A DNA stretch of 64,000 nucleotides from Gnetum montanum (Eukaryota > Streptophyta > Gnetopsida > Gnetales > Gnetaceae). Location: NCBI GenBank assembly GCA_015680685.1, contig MNCI01001903.1, positions 234,302-298,301 on the forward strand. The letters are read 5' to 3'. Shown here piece by piece: positions 9,949 through 21,509 of the stretch; the first letter of the stretch is position 1; each line of letters opens with the position of its first letter. The notes beneath the pieces were generated by a model. That model had not been told where the DNA came from, did not search any database, and was given only the letters and a program-made list of their open reading frames with translations. The position numbers were made by a program, and so were the translations under genes.

Positions 9949-12900
9949 TACCCCCACAACTGAGTAAAAAATTATCCTTGAGTTAATAGGATAGGACCGA
10001 GATTTCTTTACAAAATGTTGAAAGTGATGGAATTATTGATAGATGATGACTACTAACTAACTTTGAGTGCCACATTACAAAATATTATTCAAGTGGATGC
10101 ATACAAAATGAAAGAGTAACAAAAAGACTAGATAGACATTGAAGATTACAAAATTTTCAATGGTCTTCAAAAATCCATTGAAGATGATTCTTCTTATTAT
10201 TGCTAGTGGTGGCAAACTTCCAACCTTGATTGTTCTGTCGATGCTTCTCTAGTTATGCGAAATATCTTTGAAGGATGGACTAAAATTTCTTCTCGTTGTC
10301 CCATGGATTTAGCAAACATTCAATATTTGAGCTAGTATCTTATATGTGCTTCAATTTATCTATGGGCATATCCTCTGTTGTCCCCCTCATGGCTTTATTT
10401 TCATGCTTGGTAAAAGACCTTCTTCCTTAGGTGTTTCTTTTAGCATCATCTATAATAACCAAAGGTTCAACATTAGTTTTGGTAAATTTTCCTTAATAAT
10501 TAACCCTTTTCAGATCCCTTAGTTTTTGTTTAAGTACAAGGTAATGATAGAATACTATGCCCAAGGTTATGAGGTAACTAAAATCATCAAGTTGTTCACA
10601 TTATTTTGATCAATTACTATTAGTTACCATGTTTGAAAACAGGATGTTGGAAAAATTTCAAATTAGGTATCCCTAGCCCCTGTGACTAATAAGCGTAACT
10701 TCAAAAGCACACAAGTTTTCAAATAATTAAAACCAAAGGTCTGATTCAAAAGATGGCTAAGAAATATTGAACTTGAAGGATATTTTAATAGAAGAGTGGT
10801 AAAAGATAAAAAAGTAATTCAAATGGATGAGAAGTAGTGCCAAAATTATGCATAAATTTAGAAAAACTGTCATTGATGTTTTGGAAGATGTGAAGGTTAG
10901 TTCAAAGCCATGATCAACAAAAGTTATGTAGATGGATCCTCCCCAAAGCAGACTCCTACCGTAATGCCCTTGCATAACCACTTCTATAGATGTTTGTGGG
11001 CACTCGAGAAGTTAAATGTAGACCATGCCTTTATTCCAAATAACACACAACTGCCATGGTTGGGATGTTGCACTGTACTACACAAAATCAAAAGGCTCAT
11101 AATCACATGCAATAGTGAGGTGAATAATGGGATGATAAGGGATTGCAAAGATTGGGATGTAAGGTATTTAACCATGTCCACAATAGGTCCTTGTGAAAAA
11201 TGTTATTAAAATGATCAGTATACCTATCTGTCCAAGTTTAGACCAAGTCCATACCATGAATAGTGACCTCGTATTAATGTGTTTCTTCCTACTAATCATC
11301 ACGAGTCCACAACCACCTCAAAGAACAATCATCACTCCAAAAAGAGAATAAGGAAGGAAGGGCCTTAATTAGAGGGGTGCCTTTAGGCAAGGGTAACATG
11401 TCTTTCCAGCCCCATAACTAGTGCTTGTATCCCATTACCATGTCTAAGGGGTGTTCTTTGAATTCCCATTATTATTATTTTTTCTTTTTCTTCCTTTTTT
11501 TTTTATTTTTTTGTGTTTTTTTATAATTTTTTTGGATTTTTTTTTTAAAAAATTAAATGGGAACTACACCATGCAAAGACATAGCTTCCTATTTATTGGT
11601 CGACAAAGGACTGATGATACATTCCTCAAGGGGACTTGTTGGGTCAAACAAGTCCCCTTGAGGTCACATCCTTTGCCATTCCAACTTGGTTGTTCCCTCT
11701 TTCTTCAAGGTATGATGATCATTCATTAATTTTAGTTTCATGAAAGAAGAACCAAATTGTTTCCATAAAAAAGACCTTTTATTCAAAGAACTAGAGGGAT
11801 ATATGAGGTGGTCTCACTGCTTTACACAATTACTTACCTAATCATCTTGATAGCACAACACAAAAAACCAACACATAACGTTGAATTTTGCATCATGACT
11901 TAGCAATATTATTAATAAAAAACATAAAATACATTCATAAAACATAAAGAGAATGACTTAAGAAAAGAGAAAAATATAAAGAAATAAAAAATATTAAGCA
12001 ATGAAAAACATATGAAGAATTAGAAAATTTTGAAAGAAATAGGAAAATGATAAATAATTGTAAAACAGAATAGGTGAAAAATACTTATTAGCTCTTGAAC
12101 CAAGATGGAGCATCTCTCCCATGACTAATCTTATGGTTGTACATTCAAGAGATGGACCACACAATCCCCTAGTTATACACCACCGATTTTCCATCTATCA
12201 CCACTACTAATTTAATTAATTATCTGGTAGCACATCTAACATTGGTGATAGTCTTGTTTGGATCATTCAAAGATGTATCTTCATCTAGACCTGAAGGTAA
12301 TTCCATTTTGGAGGATCTATGTGTTTGCTTCTTCTTCTTAATTTTCTATTTTAATTCTTGGGTCTCTGTGTTTAATATCCTTTTCCAGTGTATAATCATA
12401 GTGTAAGATATATGCATCTAAGTTCTTTACTTGGTCCATTTTCTTAAGTCTAGAAATAATAAGCAAATTAGTTGCCTCCATGCATCTTTGAAACAATATT
12501 ATATTTTCATTTTCAAATCATTGGGTGTCTTCTGGTTTAGTGGCTACTACGTAGATTGGTTTTTGCTCACACACTTGCTCCTAAATTTTGTTGTGGGTTG
12601 TGTTAATATTTTAAATTTCCAACCCACAACTATACCCTTTACTATTAGTAGTGATAGATGGATTCTTCTGTCTCCCCACAATGATAAGTTTGTCATTTCT
12701 GTCAAGTATTGGAGCAACAATGGATGTTAGCCTTTGCGTATAATTAGATGACATTGGTTGTGAAAGGAAGGGTGTTGCACTTGATTGGAATTGTGTTGGT
12801 TTGAACAAGTTAGTAGGTCCACCAATGTTGTGCTTATGCATGGGAATCATCCTAAAGAAAGGACATTTTCAAGATTGTGACGGAGATCTATTGGCATTAT
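9949..12900 (-). other. B 3' region without pol
   Basis: About 3 kb between gag and 3' LTR. It starts with the usual post-LTR text (TACCCCCACAACTGAG). It shares blocks with C, D and I: TCCTCCCCAAAG at about 10,930 and AACATGTCTTTC at about 11,395. At about 10,450-10,190 the minus strand gives text faintly like the C-terminal part of the extra ORF of element I, so a remnant of that ORF may remain. A T-rich run lies at 11,474-11,545. No convincing gene otherwise. Confidence 0.65.
11624..11663. repeat. Perfect 17-bp inverted repeat (hairpin)
   Basis: CCTCAAGGGGACTTGTT at 11,624-11,640, a 6-nt loop GGGTCA, then the exact reverse complement at 11,647-11,663. The right arm lies in the block shared with C (about 5,180) and D (about 37,005), which have one arm only, so the left arm looks like a B-specific snap-back duplication. 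Confidence 0.9.
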
Positions 12901-12949
12901 CATTTTTATGTATGTTGGTAGCACAAGTGGCATTCTCTCATTGATGTTG

Positions 12950-14760
12950 TGGTGCTGAACCTTCCTATGTTGTTGGTGGTGACATATGGTGGAGAGAAGT
13001 ATGAGAATATTGAGGATATGACAAAGGATGAGAGGTGTGAGGTGGTGACCTCATAGAAGAGGTTGCAGGATGATGATATTCAAGACAACAGTAGTAGTGA
13101 TTTGAGGTAGAAGAAGTAGAACTAGTTGGGAAAATAATTTGTTGAACATAATATTCATATAGGTTTGGCTAACAATAAGGGTAGTGTTGGTTTGATGATG
13201 GCCTTCCCCATGATTGTGGGTTTTACCACTACGTTGAATGATAGTGTTGAGGCTGGTAAGAAGTCTCACTAGGATGGTATGATTAGTTGTAGGGTTGTCT
13301 ATAATTACCTTGTGAGAAAGGTAATTTCCTAGGCATTTTCTTTTGTATGAACTTGGATTTAATGCAAAAGCCCAATACTCATGTAGATGTAACATGACTA
13401 GACAATAGCCCTTCGAATGATCATATATGCAAATGTCACATTCATCATCTTTTTTGGTGGTAGAGTCTATAGCCTCTTCTTCTACATCCATTTTTCTTAT
13501 TTTGCCAATTAGAGTTCTTACCTATCTCTTAATCCCTTTTCCTCCTTTTGTTGTGGTCACTTAATTTGTTTTGCATTACTCTCTCCTCTATAATTTCTAT
13601 GAAAGTTGTAAATTTCTCATTTATCCATTGTGAAATCTTATCTACCTTTGCTTTAAGCTCATTGATAGAATTTGGTGTTGGTAAGGTTTGCTGTAAAATC
13701 ACCTCATTAAGAGCTGCCTCTTTTTCCTTATCATAGAGATGAATCCTCTTCTTTTGAAGAGTTGGATCCTAGTTATTTTCCTCTACATGTCTTTTTTACA
13801 TAACTCTCATTCATCTTTCACCACCTACTCGATTAGCCTTTGTATCTGATGGGTTCCTAATTTATATAATTGAGCTTAAGCATACATCCCAAGGGTCTCT
13901 CTCGTTTGACTACAAAGCCCATATATGATGTGGAAAAGTTGCTCTTCCTGAGAGAAACCATGGCCTAGGCATCTATTCAATAGGGAATAGTATCAATCTA
14001 GGGCAATATCCAAGGGTTCATGTTGTTCTTGTTTCCATCCTTGGATCCATTTCCTTAGGTTGGCCCCCTCACATAGGTTTGGTATTTCTCATTGAAAAGT
14101 TCTAGCATTGTGGACCACTGATGGATTGAATTTTTCTTCAATGATCTATACCACACTTCAGCTTTGTCTATTAGTGTGACCTTCCTTGTGATGCCTATGG
14201 GGTATTTTAACTACCTCTATGATCTGCATCATGCTTGTAGTGGCCAACAAGGGTTCACCATCATCAAACCCATAATGGTGAAAATTTCTATTTCTATTTG
14301 TCTAATTGTGATGATTTTGTATATGTTCATTTTGATGTCTTTGATTTTGCACTTGGTTTCTATTTTTATTTTTATTTCAATCCCATAGTGGAGCTTTATC
14401 TATATACCTACATTCATCTTCGTCAAAACGAGACATTGAAGAGAAAGAGGAAGATGAGGAACTAGGAGAATCACCATGGCTTCTATAGGTCTTCCCATGG
14501 TCCATTTATTTATCTTTTCAAGGTTTTTAGGAGGCCCTAGACCTTGAGGCCTCCCTCAGTCTAGGACTTACTTCATCTCCTCTAGAATTTTCTACCTTAG
14601 GTGAATGTAGTCCTTGAGTGTAGTAAGGGTGGTCGTGAACATATAAAACCCCTGCATGAGGTTGATCACTCCAATTTTCTTCAATATATATCTCATTAGT
14701 TCTCTAATGAATGTTGTCTTCGTACAATGCATTATTGCTTCCATGTGAAAGAGACACTAT
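12950..14760 (-). pseudogene. B gag polyprotein, degenerate
   Basis: Minus-strand gag with no long intact frame and an unclear start. The best piece, 13,491-13,051, begins MDVEEEAIDSTTKKDDE and carries the knuckle CDICIYDHSKGYC at 13,402-13,440, in line with the C and D knuckles. Upstream pieces match the capsid-like parts of C and D. Downstream the Gln/Tyr/His-rich tail fades out without a protease motif. Confidence 0.72.
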
Positions 14761-14864
14761 TGTTAGTTAATGATGTGTGTGACTTAATATTTTTTCAAAG
14801 ATAATTTGTTAATGTGTTTATAGTGATCATGTATAATATAACTAATCTAGATAACTAGCACCAT

Positions 14865-14882
14865 CCCTAGCAATGACACCAA
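14865..14882 (-). promoter_or_regulatory. B primer-binding site
   Basis: Minus strand TTGGTGTCATTGCTAGGG, starting at the LTR edge; a diverged form of the C site. It fixes the orientation of B. Confidence 0.7.
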
Positions 14883-15894
14883 TGATGAGAAAGAAGTACC
14901 CCCTACACCTAACCATATGAAGGACAAGCGTTCATGCATGATCTAGTTGAATTCCATGAATGGGACTAGTTGTGGCATCTAGATCATTATGTCTTGATCA
15001 TAGTTTGCTATCTTCCCACTTGGACTAGTGGTAGCTTTTTCATGTATGGTTTAGTCTAAAGTGAGGCATATGATAATTGATGTTATTGCAGCCTTATGCT
15101 ACTCCTAATGATAATAGAGAAATTAATTATTTAATCTAATTAACAACAAAAAGTAAAGCTAAAACTAGTCTATGGGTGATGAGTGTCTATTCCTAGCTTG
15201 CTGTACACGTCCTAAACCCATGTATCCACTACTGGGATTACCAAGCGCTATGCTATTGGGTGATGACCTAAGCAATAACACTGTTGGGGTTACCAAGTGA
15301 ATATGTGTTTATGCTCAAAACTAGTCACACTCATTTTTCCAATTCATTAATATGCATGAAAATGTAAATATTAACTAAGTACATGAAAAATAAATTGCAT
15401 GGAAAGTAAATCTAATCTAAGTCGAAGTGTTGTAATGAATAAAAATCAATCTCACTCTTATTGTCATTCATGGGATGTGTCTAGGTACATTACCACTCGA
15501 ACAAGGCACTATACAATTGACTCAAATCCACACTGCAGGCACTTCCTAACTGTTCTCTATGACTATGGAATAAAATTGCAAGAGCTTGACCACTCTATTG
15601 GCAAAATAATTATTCCCAAACCGTGTGCCCAAGTGCTATATTTATAGGCCGGCACACATCCCGCAATTTCGGATATCCAACATCACTTCTTGCGCTCCAA
15701 TATTGGGTATCCAATATTAGGGCTACCCGATATCGGTGCTGACAAAAATCAACTTTTTACTCAAACAAATGCGATGGCATGTGACGAGGCATCTAAGTCG
15801 AGGCATCTACATTGAGCCATCTACATCAAGGCATCTACATTGAAGCATCTACCTCAACATGGCTGCATCAATGTATCCAACTGATGCTTCATCA
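14883..15894 (-). repeat. B 5' LTR (right)
   Basis: 1,012 bp from TGATGAGAAAG to CTTCATCA. A TATA-like TATATTTATA block is at 15,637-15,646 (minus strand TATAAATATA). At about 15,785-15,862 it has about six copies of a 15-mer like GAGGCATCTACATTG, more than the left LTR. Confidence 0.92.
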
Positions 15895-15899
15895 CAACC
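15895..15899 (+). repeat. Target-site duplication of B (right, CAACC)
   Basis: Second copy of CAACC. Removing B and one copy restores the RNase H frame of element A (LQRQP then ILNTHQR). Confidence 0.92.
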
Positions 15900-17463
15900 T
15901 ATTTTGAATACTCATCAAAGATGATGGGTAGAATTATTGGCTAATTAAGATTTTGAAATGAAATATATCCCTGATAAGCAAAATGTGTTAGTCAATGCCC
16001 TTAGTCAAATGTGGAACTTGATGATAGGTGTGGTAATGACCCCTATGGAAGAAGAAATTAAGGAACAAATAAAAGAAAATCCTTATTTTAAGAAGATTTT
16101 AACCAATATTTCCTTTGAGCCTCAATATCAACTTACCTCTAACGATTTATTGATGAAAGAATAAAGAGTGTGCATACCAGAAGGAAATTGGAGACTAAAG
16201 TTGTTGTGTGAAGCACATGAAGTACCATACGTAGGACACCCAAGTTATATTAAGACTTATATGATGATATGCAAATCTTATTTCTGGCCTAGAATGAAGA
16301 ATGATATGTCATCATACATTAAAAATTGTCCAACATGTCAAAGAATAAAAGCTAAACAAAGGAAACCTAGTGGGTTATTACAACCTATGGAATTCCCAAC
16401 CTAGAAATGAAAAGATGTCACCATGGATTTCATTATGGGATTGTCACTAATCAAAAAGGAAAATGACTTAATTTTGGTAGTGGTTGATCATCTGTCAAAG
16501 ATGGCACATTTTACAGCTTTGAAATCTACAAACACAGCAAAAGAAGTAGTCCAAAAATTCATACATGAAGTATTTTGATTACATGGTTGTTCAAAATCTA
16601 TCACCTTGGACCAAGATCCCAAGTTCATATCCAAATTCTGGAAAAATTTCTTCAAAGAGCTTGAAACCCAGTTAAAATTTAGCACAGCTTACCATCCTAA
16701 GAATGATGGGCAAACCAAATGTGTGAATAGAATATTAGAAGATATCTTATGAAGCTATGTTGGAAGTAGACCAAAAACATGGGAGAATTACTTACACTTA
16801 GTAGAATTTTCCTATAATAATAATTATCAAGGTTTCGTACATCGAACACCATTCGAAATAGTATTTGGATGTAACTGTTGTACACCACTAACCTAGGTAA
16901 ATCCAACCTGAAGAGAAAAATGGAAGGCAGAAGAAATGAAGATAATGGAAAATATTGTTACAAGAGTTAAACAAAATTTACAAGCTACCCAACATAAATA
17001 TAAGGGATATGAAAATCAACATCAGCTTAAAAAATAAGTCCAAGTAGGAGATTAAGCACTACTAAAACCTACCAAAAGCTCTCTTAAATTTGGAAAATAT
17101 GCTAAATTGGCACATAGATATTGTGGACCCTTGGAAATTTTTGAAAGAATTGGCGAAGTAGCATATTGGTTGAATCTTCCAACAACCTTAAAAATTCACC
17201 CAGTTTTCCATGTAAGCTTGCTAAAGAAATTTTATGAAAATGATGTACCATATGTGCTAGACTAGAATACTTTACAATTCTGATCCAACACCAGCTTTAA
17301 AGTTAAACCCATTGTAATTAAAAACCAACAAACCAAGAAATTACAAAATAAAAATATTAGCAAAGTACTTGTTCAATGGTTAAATTGTCATTAGCAGACT
17401 TAGGAAAATATGAAGGTTATTTTTAATACTTTTCCCCAACTTTTTGATCATCATGATATTGAA
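15900..17463 (+). pseudogene. Element A: end of RNase H, integrase, chromodomain-like tail
   Basis: Continues pol of A. RNase H ends with KYIPDKQNVLVNALSQM (about 15,960-16,010). The integrase zinc-binding region is at 16,168-16,404 (HEVPYVGHPSYIK, then CPTCQRIKAKQ). The catalytic core follows with TMDFIMG and TLDQDPKF, but the DDE glutamate is Lys (GQTK, 16,717-16,719). [19 protein letters not shown] and [11 protein letters not shown] mark the C-terminal domain. KVLVQWLNCH near 17,360 and FPQLF near 17,440 look like a degenerate chromodomain. Several stops. Confidence 0.85.
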
Positions 17464-17636
17464 TAATAAATTGTATTTATTATTGATGTAATAAATTATG
17501 TTTTATAATTTCTACTCTTCTGTTTGTATAGATGAGAATGAGGAAAATAAAGAAACTAAAGCTAAGAAGCATAACAGTGAAGCAGCAGCTGAGTAGTTGG
17601 ATATAGAGGAAGCACTCGAGGACGAGTTGGATGCTT

Positions 17637-17646
17637 AAGGGGGGTA
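17637..17646 (+). promoter_or_regulatory. Element A polypurine tract
   Basis: AAGGGGGGTA four bases upstream of the LTR start (TGTAAC). Confidence 0.75.
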
Positions 17647-17649
17647 TAT

Positions 17650-17972
17650 TGTAACATCTCATCCCTTGTTCAAGGTGGAAACAAATTGTAACAATGTAGT
17701 TAACCTTCAAATGAAGGGGCACCTCATTATGAGGAGTTACAATTATTCATGTATTCTTTGGGAAAGGGCTTGACCTATGTCATTTAAGTCTAGGTTTAGA
17801 GGTCGTGCTAGCATGGAGTTGCAAAGCCTAGAAAGGCAAGTGATAAGAGCTCGGTGAAGCAAGACAAGAAGGGATTGATCACCCCTTTGGCTAGACAACC
17901 TAACCATGGTGGCAGTGTCAGATTGCCTCTAAGGCTTAAGTGGCATGGGAAGATAACCTAGAGGCCGTTACA
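17650..17972 (+). repeat. Element A 3' LTR
   Basis: Begins TGTAACATCT after the purine tract and ends GGCCGTTACA, giving inverted TGTAAC/GTTACA termini; 323 bp. The partner LTR is outside the window, so the right end rests on the inverted termini only. Confidence 0.75.
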
Positions 17973-18119
17973 GTACTCTTTCCTATTAATAAAATTTTTC
18001 TTTTTTTCTTTTTCTATTCCACAATACCAATTATTTATTTACCAATTAATTCATTTATTAAGTATTTATGATGTTTCCATTTTATTATTTAAGAAAACGA
18101 TGGATGTGATAAATTAAGT
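17973..18119. other. Unassigned AT-rich spacer
   Basis: T-rich sequence between the A LTR and the copia fragment. No coding or repeat signal seen. Confidence 0.4.
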
Positions 18120-18189
18120 GATTGTATTTTTATGACATCTAGGAACAGGTTTTCACAATATCATCTAAATGATCTTGCAAAGAAACACC

Positions 18190-18521
18190 TTATTTCATCT
18201 TTGCATTAAAAACCTTTTGATAAATATGAAACTGATTTAAACCTGAAGCTTTATCAAACCTATTTTTCAACTTTAGCCAAAGAACATGAGAATCTGTTTC
18301 ATAGAAAGAGATGCCAAATTTCCATTGCTCAAACAAGGACGAATCAACACTAGTGCTTTTTCTTGCAACCTTTTCCAATCATCATCTAACATCCTTGTAG
18401 GTTTTGAAGGTTGAAGGGCCTCATCGCACTCTTTTTGTGCCAAGATATCTTTCATCAACACACTCCATATGTTCCAATTCTGACCAACAAGTTTGTCTAT
18501 TGTTTGTAACCACTCCATCAA
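18190..18521 (-). pseudogene. copia gag fragment
   Basis: Two overlapping frames. The first, from 18,521, has DKLVGQNWNIWSVLMKDIL, with the W...W pattern of copia gag N-termini. The second ends with KLKNRFDKASGLNQFHIYQ, the LW..L...Y segment of the UBN2-type gag domain. A frameshift near 18,275 separates them. Confidence 0.75.
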
Positions 18522-18538
18522 CCTACATCAATACCACT

Positions 18539-18954
18539 TGTTATGAAATTAACTAAATCTACAAATTGAAATAGTAAAGACAACAAGAAAAACACACACA
18601 AAAATTTACGTGGAAACCCCAAAGTGGGGAGAAAACCATGAGAACCAGTGCAAAGCTCTTGCTTTATCTAGAGAAAATATCCCAAGGAAACAAACTATGC
18701 TTGATAACTTTCATAACTTGTTGTTGTTTCAACACTCTTAAGCCCTTCCTTCACACTTTGTTGTTGTTGTTTTTGGTGGTGCATAACACATCTTCCCACC
18801 CTTTAATTTATAGGAGAATACAATAGTCTTTTCTATTACAAACTTTAGATAATTTTAGAAATTACTAATCATATCTCAAGCAAAGATTACAAAATTGGAA
18901 GTTATGATAGACATAACTTAAATTGATAAAAACAGAGGAAGAGTTTTCTTCACA
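18539..18954 (-). repeat. copia LTR
   Basis: From TGTTATGAAATT to TCTTCACA (plus strand), bounded on the gag side by the primer-binding site. Its right end is placed by the terminal CA and a TGTGAAGAAAAC start in element orientation. No second copy in the window. Confidence 0.6.
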
Positions 18955-19589
18955 TTAACTGAAAGTTAACACTTCTGGATGGAAAAAGAATTTTTTGTAG
19001 AAAGGTTAAAGTTATTTGTCTAATCTTGGTTTTGCTTTTGAGTGATGTGTAGTGAAAAAATAATGAAGTGTATAAGCTTACTTGGATCTCAGATTTCATG
19101 ATAGAAGATAATAGGCCACAAGTTCAACACTATGTGATGAGTTTCCAAAGAGTTTGTTGAGTTCCTAAGCTAGATTGTATGTATAATTTTAGTCCCTATT
19201 TGGAGGCTTAGGTCACTAAAAGGGATCTTATTGATATTTGTTGCAGGTGGTTTTAATGTAGCTATTGGTGGTAAGAAATATATTAATTTTCTAGAAAAAT
19301 ATGACATATTTTAATAAACTTTGGAGTAATGTGTCACCTTTTTAGAGATGCCTTGACTTGAATGTCTGCTTGTGCATTTCCTTTATTCTTAGTATATTTT
19401 GACAAAACTATCTTTTGTAGGTTTTTTGTGTTTTAAACCTTATATATAGTTGGTGACTTGTTTTCAAACTAATGGTAATCTTCTTGCAAAAGGGATTCAA
19501 GTCGCAATAAAGCCCAAAGTTCATGGAAGCAGCAACCTTGAAGATCTTGTCAATTTCTTGCTTGGTACTTTTTCCATTCACATGCAGCA
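18955..19589. other. Unassigned intergenic sequence
   Basis: AT-rich, no gene or recognisable repeat. It leads into the degenerate tandem repeats that start near 19,590. Confidence 0.4.
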
Positions 19590-20640
19590 TATGCAAGGAT
19601 ATAGACTTGCCATTGGTGACGTGTTTTCTTTATATCCATTTGATAACACTTTTCAACCATACATTTTCTTTTACTTTCCTCCAATTTTTATTAAACAATA
19701 CCATTTGCTATTAAGAATGTTAAGAATTATTCATTTATAATTAATTTTCCATCATTGATTTTTTAAAAGGTTTTTTCCATTCACATGTAGCATATGCAAG
19801 GAGATCCACTTACTACTAGTGATGTGGTGACTTGTTTCTTCTATATCCATTTGCAAATTGGATAATGTATTTATTCTATGCAAATTGGATAATATGTTGA
19901 TTCTATATCCACTTGCAAATTAAATAGAAATTTTCAATCAAACATGTTTATGTCTTTGAAAAAATGACATCATTTACTGTTAAGATTGTTAGTAATAAGA
20001 AGACGTGTTTGTGGGCCTATCCATATGTACAATTAAACATAGTTATGCTTGTGGGCCTATGCAAATGTACAATCAAACTTGCTACATTGAGACTTTGTAC
20101 AATACCTAAAAAACTATTCTAAAGGTGCCAATAAAAATAAAACTATGCAAGGACATCAATAATGTGTCTTTTTTATATCCATTTATAATTTGATGACTTG
20201 TTTCTTCTAAATCCACTTGGAAATTGGATAGAAGTTTTCAACCAAACATGTCTATTTCTTTGAATAAATGATACCATTTATTGTTAATATAGTAGTAATG
20301 AAAAGTTATGTTTGTGGGGTGTATTCATATGTACAATTAAACTTAGTTGTGTTTGTGGACTTATGCAGATGTACAATCAAACTTGCTACATTGAGATTTT
20401 GTACAATATCAAGAAAACTACTCCAAAGATACCAAAAAAATAATATTATGCAAGGACATCCATGATGTGTTTCTTCTATATCCATTACAAATTACAAATT
20501 GAATAACATGTTTATTCTCTATCCACTTGCAAATTGGATAGAAGTTTTCAACCAAACATGCCTATTTCCTTGAATAAATGACACCATTTACTATGAATGT
20601 AATGAACATAATTCTGTTTGTAGGCCTATCCATATTTTTG
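19590..20640. repeat. Degenerate tandem array, ~300-bp unit, upstream of GLR
   Basis: A unit with TTCAACCAAACATG, then ATGACACCATTTACT, then TGTTTGTGGGCCTAT, then GTACAATCAAACTTGC, then TATGCAAGGACATC recurs. The AAACATG step falls near 19,940, 20,242 and 20,552 (period about 303-310). Weaker partial copies sit at about 19,590-19,690 and 19,770-19,850. The array ends some 250 bp before the GLR start. Confidence 0.8.
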
Positions 20641-20894
20641 TAATCAAAGTTTCTCCATGCAACTGAAGTTTGACTGAACACATTAAATTAATACTTTGTA
20701 CAGTACAAACGAACGTACTGTAAGTTAAAAAAAACTGGAACAAGACACTCAGCCATGTAATACGCCTCATTTCCCTCGGTGAAAAATAGGAATAAACGTG
20801 GCCACCATCAATGCACTGCCCCGCCTCTCGTACGGTAAGGATGTGTAGCCAGAGATCTACTCCATAATAATTTCTGTGCACCAGTTACAGGCGG

Positions 20895-21185
20895 ATGAAG
20901 AACGCCTTCGGAGGAGCAAACATGTCCTTTGTTCTATGGCGGTGGCTGTGGCTGTTGATGACGAAAGTTCGGCTGCTGCAAACGGCACTGTCGGAAACGG
21001 CACTGTCGGAACCAGCAGGAGCAGGAGCAGCAGCGTCTTCGTCGTCGTCGGATGAGGCTGGCACGGTAACGGCAGGGGCACTGCTGGCTATGGACACAAC
21101 CATCGGCAACATGGCGGAGTTTGCGGCCAAGCTGGGGGACGCGGCGCCCAACCCGTGGCTGTCCATGGCCCGCTTCCCTTTCTAG
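20895..21185 (+). pseudogene. GLR segment 1: leader and start of ATD
   Basis: ATG at 20,895 gives MKNAFGGANMSFVLWRWLWLL, a plausible signal peptide, then an Ala/Ser/Glu-rich stretch encoded by GTC/GCA-rich DNA with a duplicated GCACTGTCGGAA. Residues GALLAMDTTIGNMAEFAA (about 21,078-21,131) match the GLR ATD opening (GAI/VF..DSTIGK.A..AI). The frame stops at 21,183-21,185, where a full-length gene would continue for hundreds of residues. Confidence 0.65.
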
Positions 21186-21204
21186 ATGCGCCTGTCCCAC
21201 AGCG

Positions 21205-21342
21205 TCTGGTTTCTCCATCCAAGTCTTCGAAGCTGCCATCACAAACCTCGGTTACTATCTGCCCGTCCAGTATATTCCCCATGGCAATGGCACCATTTAT
21301 CCTGGCTACTACAACGACCTCGTCTACCATGTCTACCTCCGA
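21205..21342 (+). pseudogene. GLR segment 2: ligand-binding lobe S1, first half
   Basis: SGFSIQVFEAAI followed by LPVQYIPHGNG and YNDLVYHVYLR is the GLR S1 core (family text: GFCIDVFEAA...YPVPYEFIPFG...YDDLV..V). It is in a different frame from segment 1. A donor GTGAGC follows at 21,343. The S1 start motif (R/KIGVPV...F) normally before GFCIDVF is not seen. Confidence 0.8.
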
Positions 21343-21509
21343 GTGAGCTTCACGGGCCTTCTTTTTCTTTCATAAAAGCATATTCTACTAATAATATATT
21401 CTGACAGTTTACTTTGGAGACATTAACTTTGAGCCAAAAACAGTATCATTGTTATTTTTATTGAGTAATTTTAATCTCTTTTTTACCTTTGTGGGAGTTC
21501 CGCATTAAG

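Larger units (their letters stand above)
2151..15894 (-). mobile_element. Element B: gag-only Tat/Athila-like LTR element
   Basis: Complete insertion with LTRs at both ends (TGATGAG...CATCA), 5-bp TSD and element C nested in its left LTR. Orientation is minus: the primer-binding site abuts the right LTR (so that is the 5' LTR) and the polypurine side abuts the left LTR. The internal 4.9 kb holds a degenerate gag and a long 3' region; I see no protease, RT, RNase H or integrase. It fits a gag-only non-autonomous LTR element. LTR text is closest to that of element I. Confidence 0.88.
18120..18954 (-). mobile_element. Truncated Ty1/copia element (5' LTR plus gag start)
   Basis: Minus orientation: 5' LTR at 18,539-18,954, a primer-binding-like TGGTATTGATG (a relative of TGGTATCAGAGC, initiator tRNA-Met type) at about 18,526-18,536, then gag. 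Everything beyond gag is missing, so it is a truncated copy. The left boundary is not sharp. Confidence 0.75.

Noticed and set aside
11451-11729. 92-aa + ORF with a Phe-rich start
   Set aside because: Product of a T-rich run; it lies in the 3' region of B and covers the hairpin.
15785-15862. CRISPR-like short repeats
   Set aside because: Units are contiguous 15-mers without spacers, inside a plant LTR.
20857-21330. Several overlapping minus ORFs opposite the GLR start
   Set aside because: Antisense shadows of GC-rich GLR sequence; no family text.
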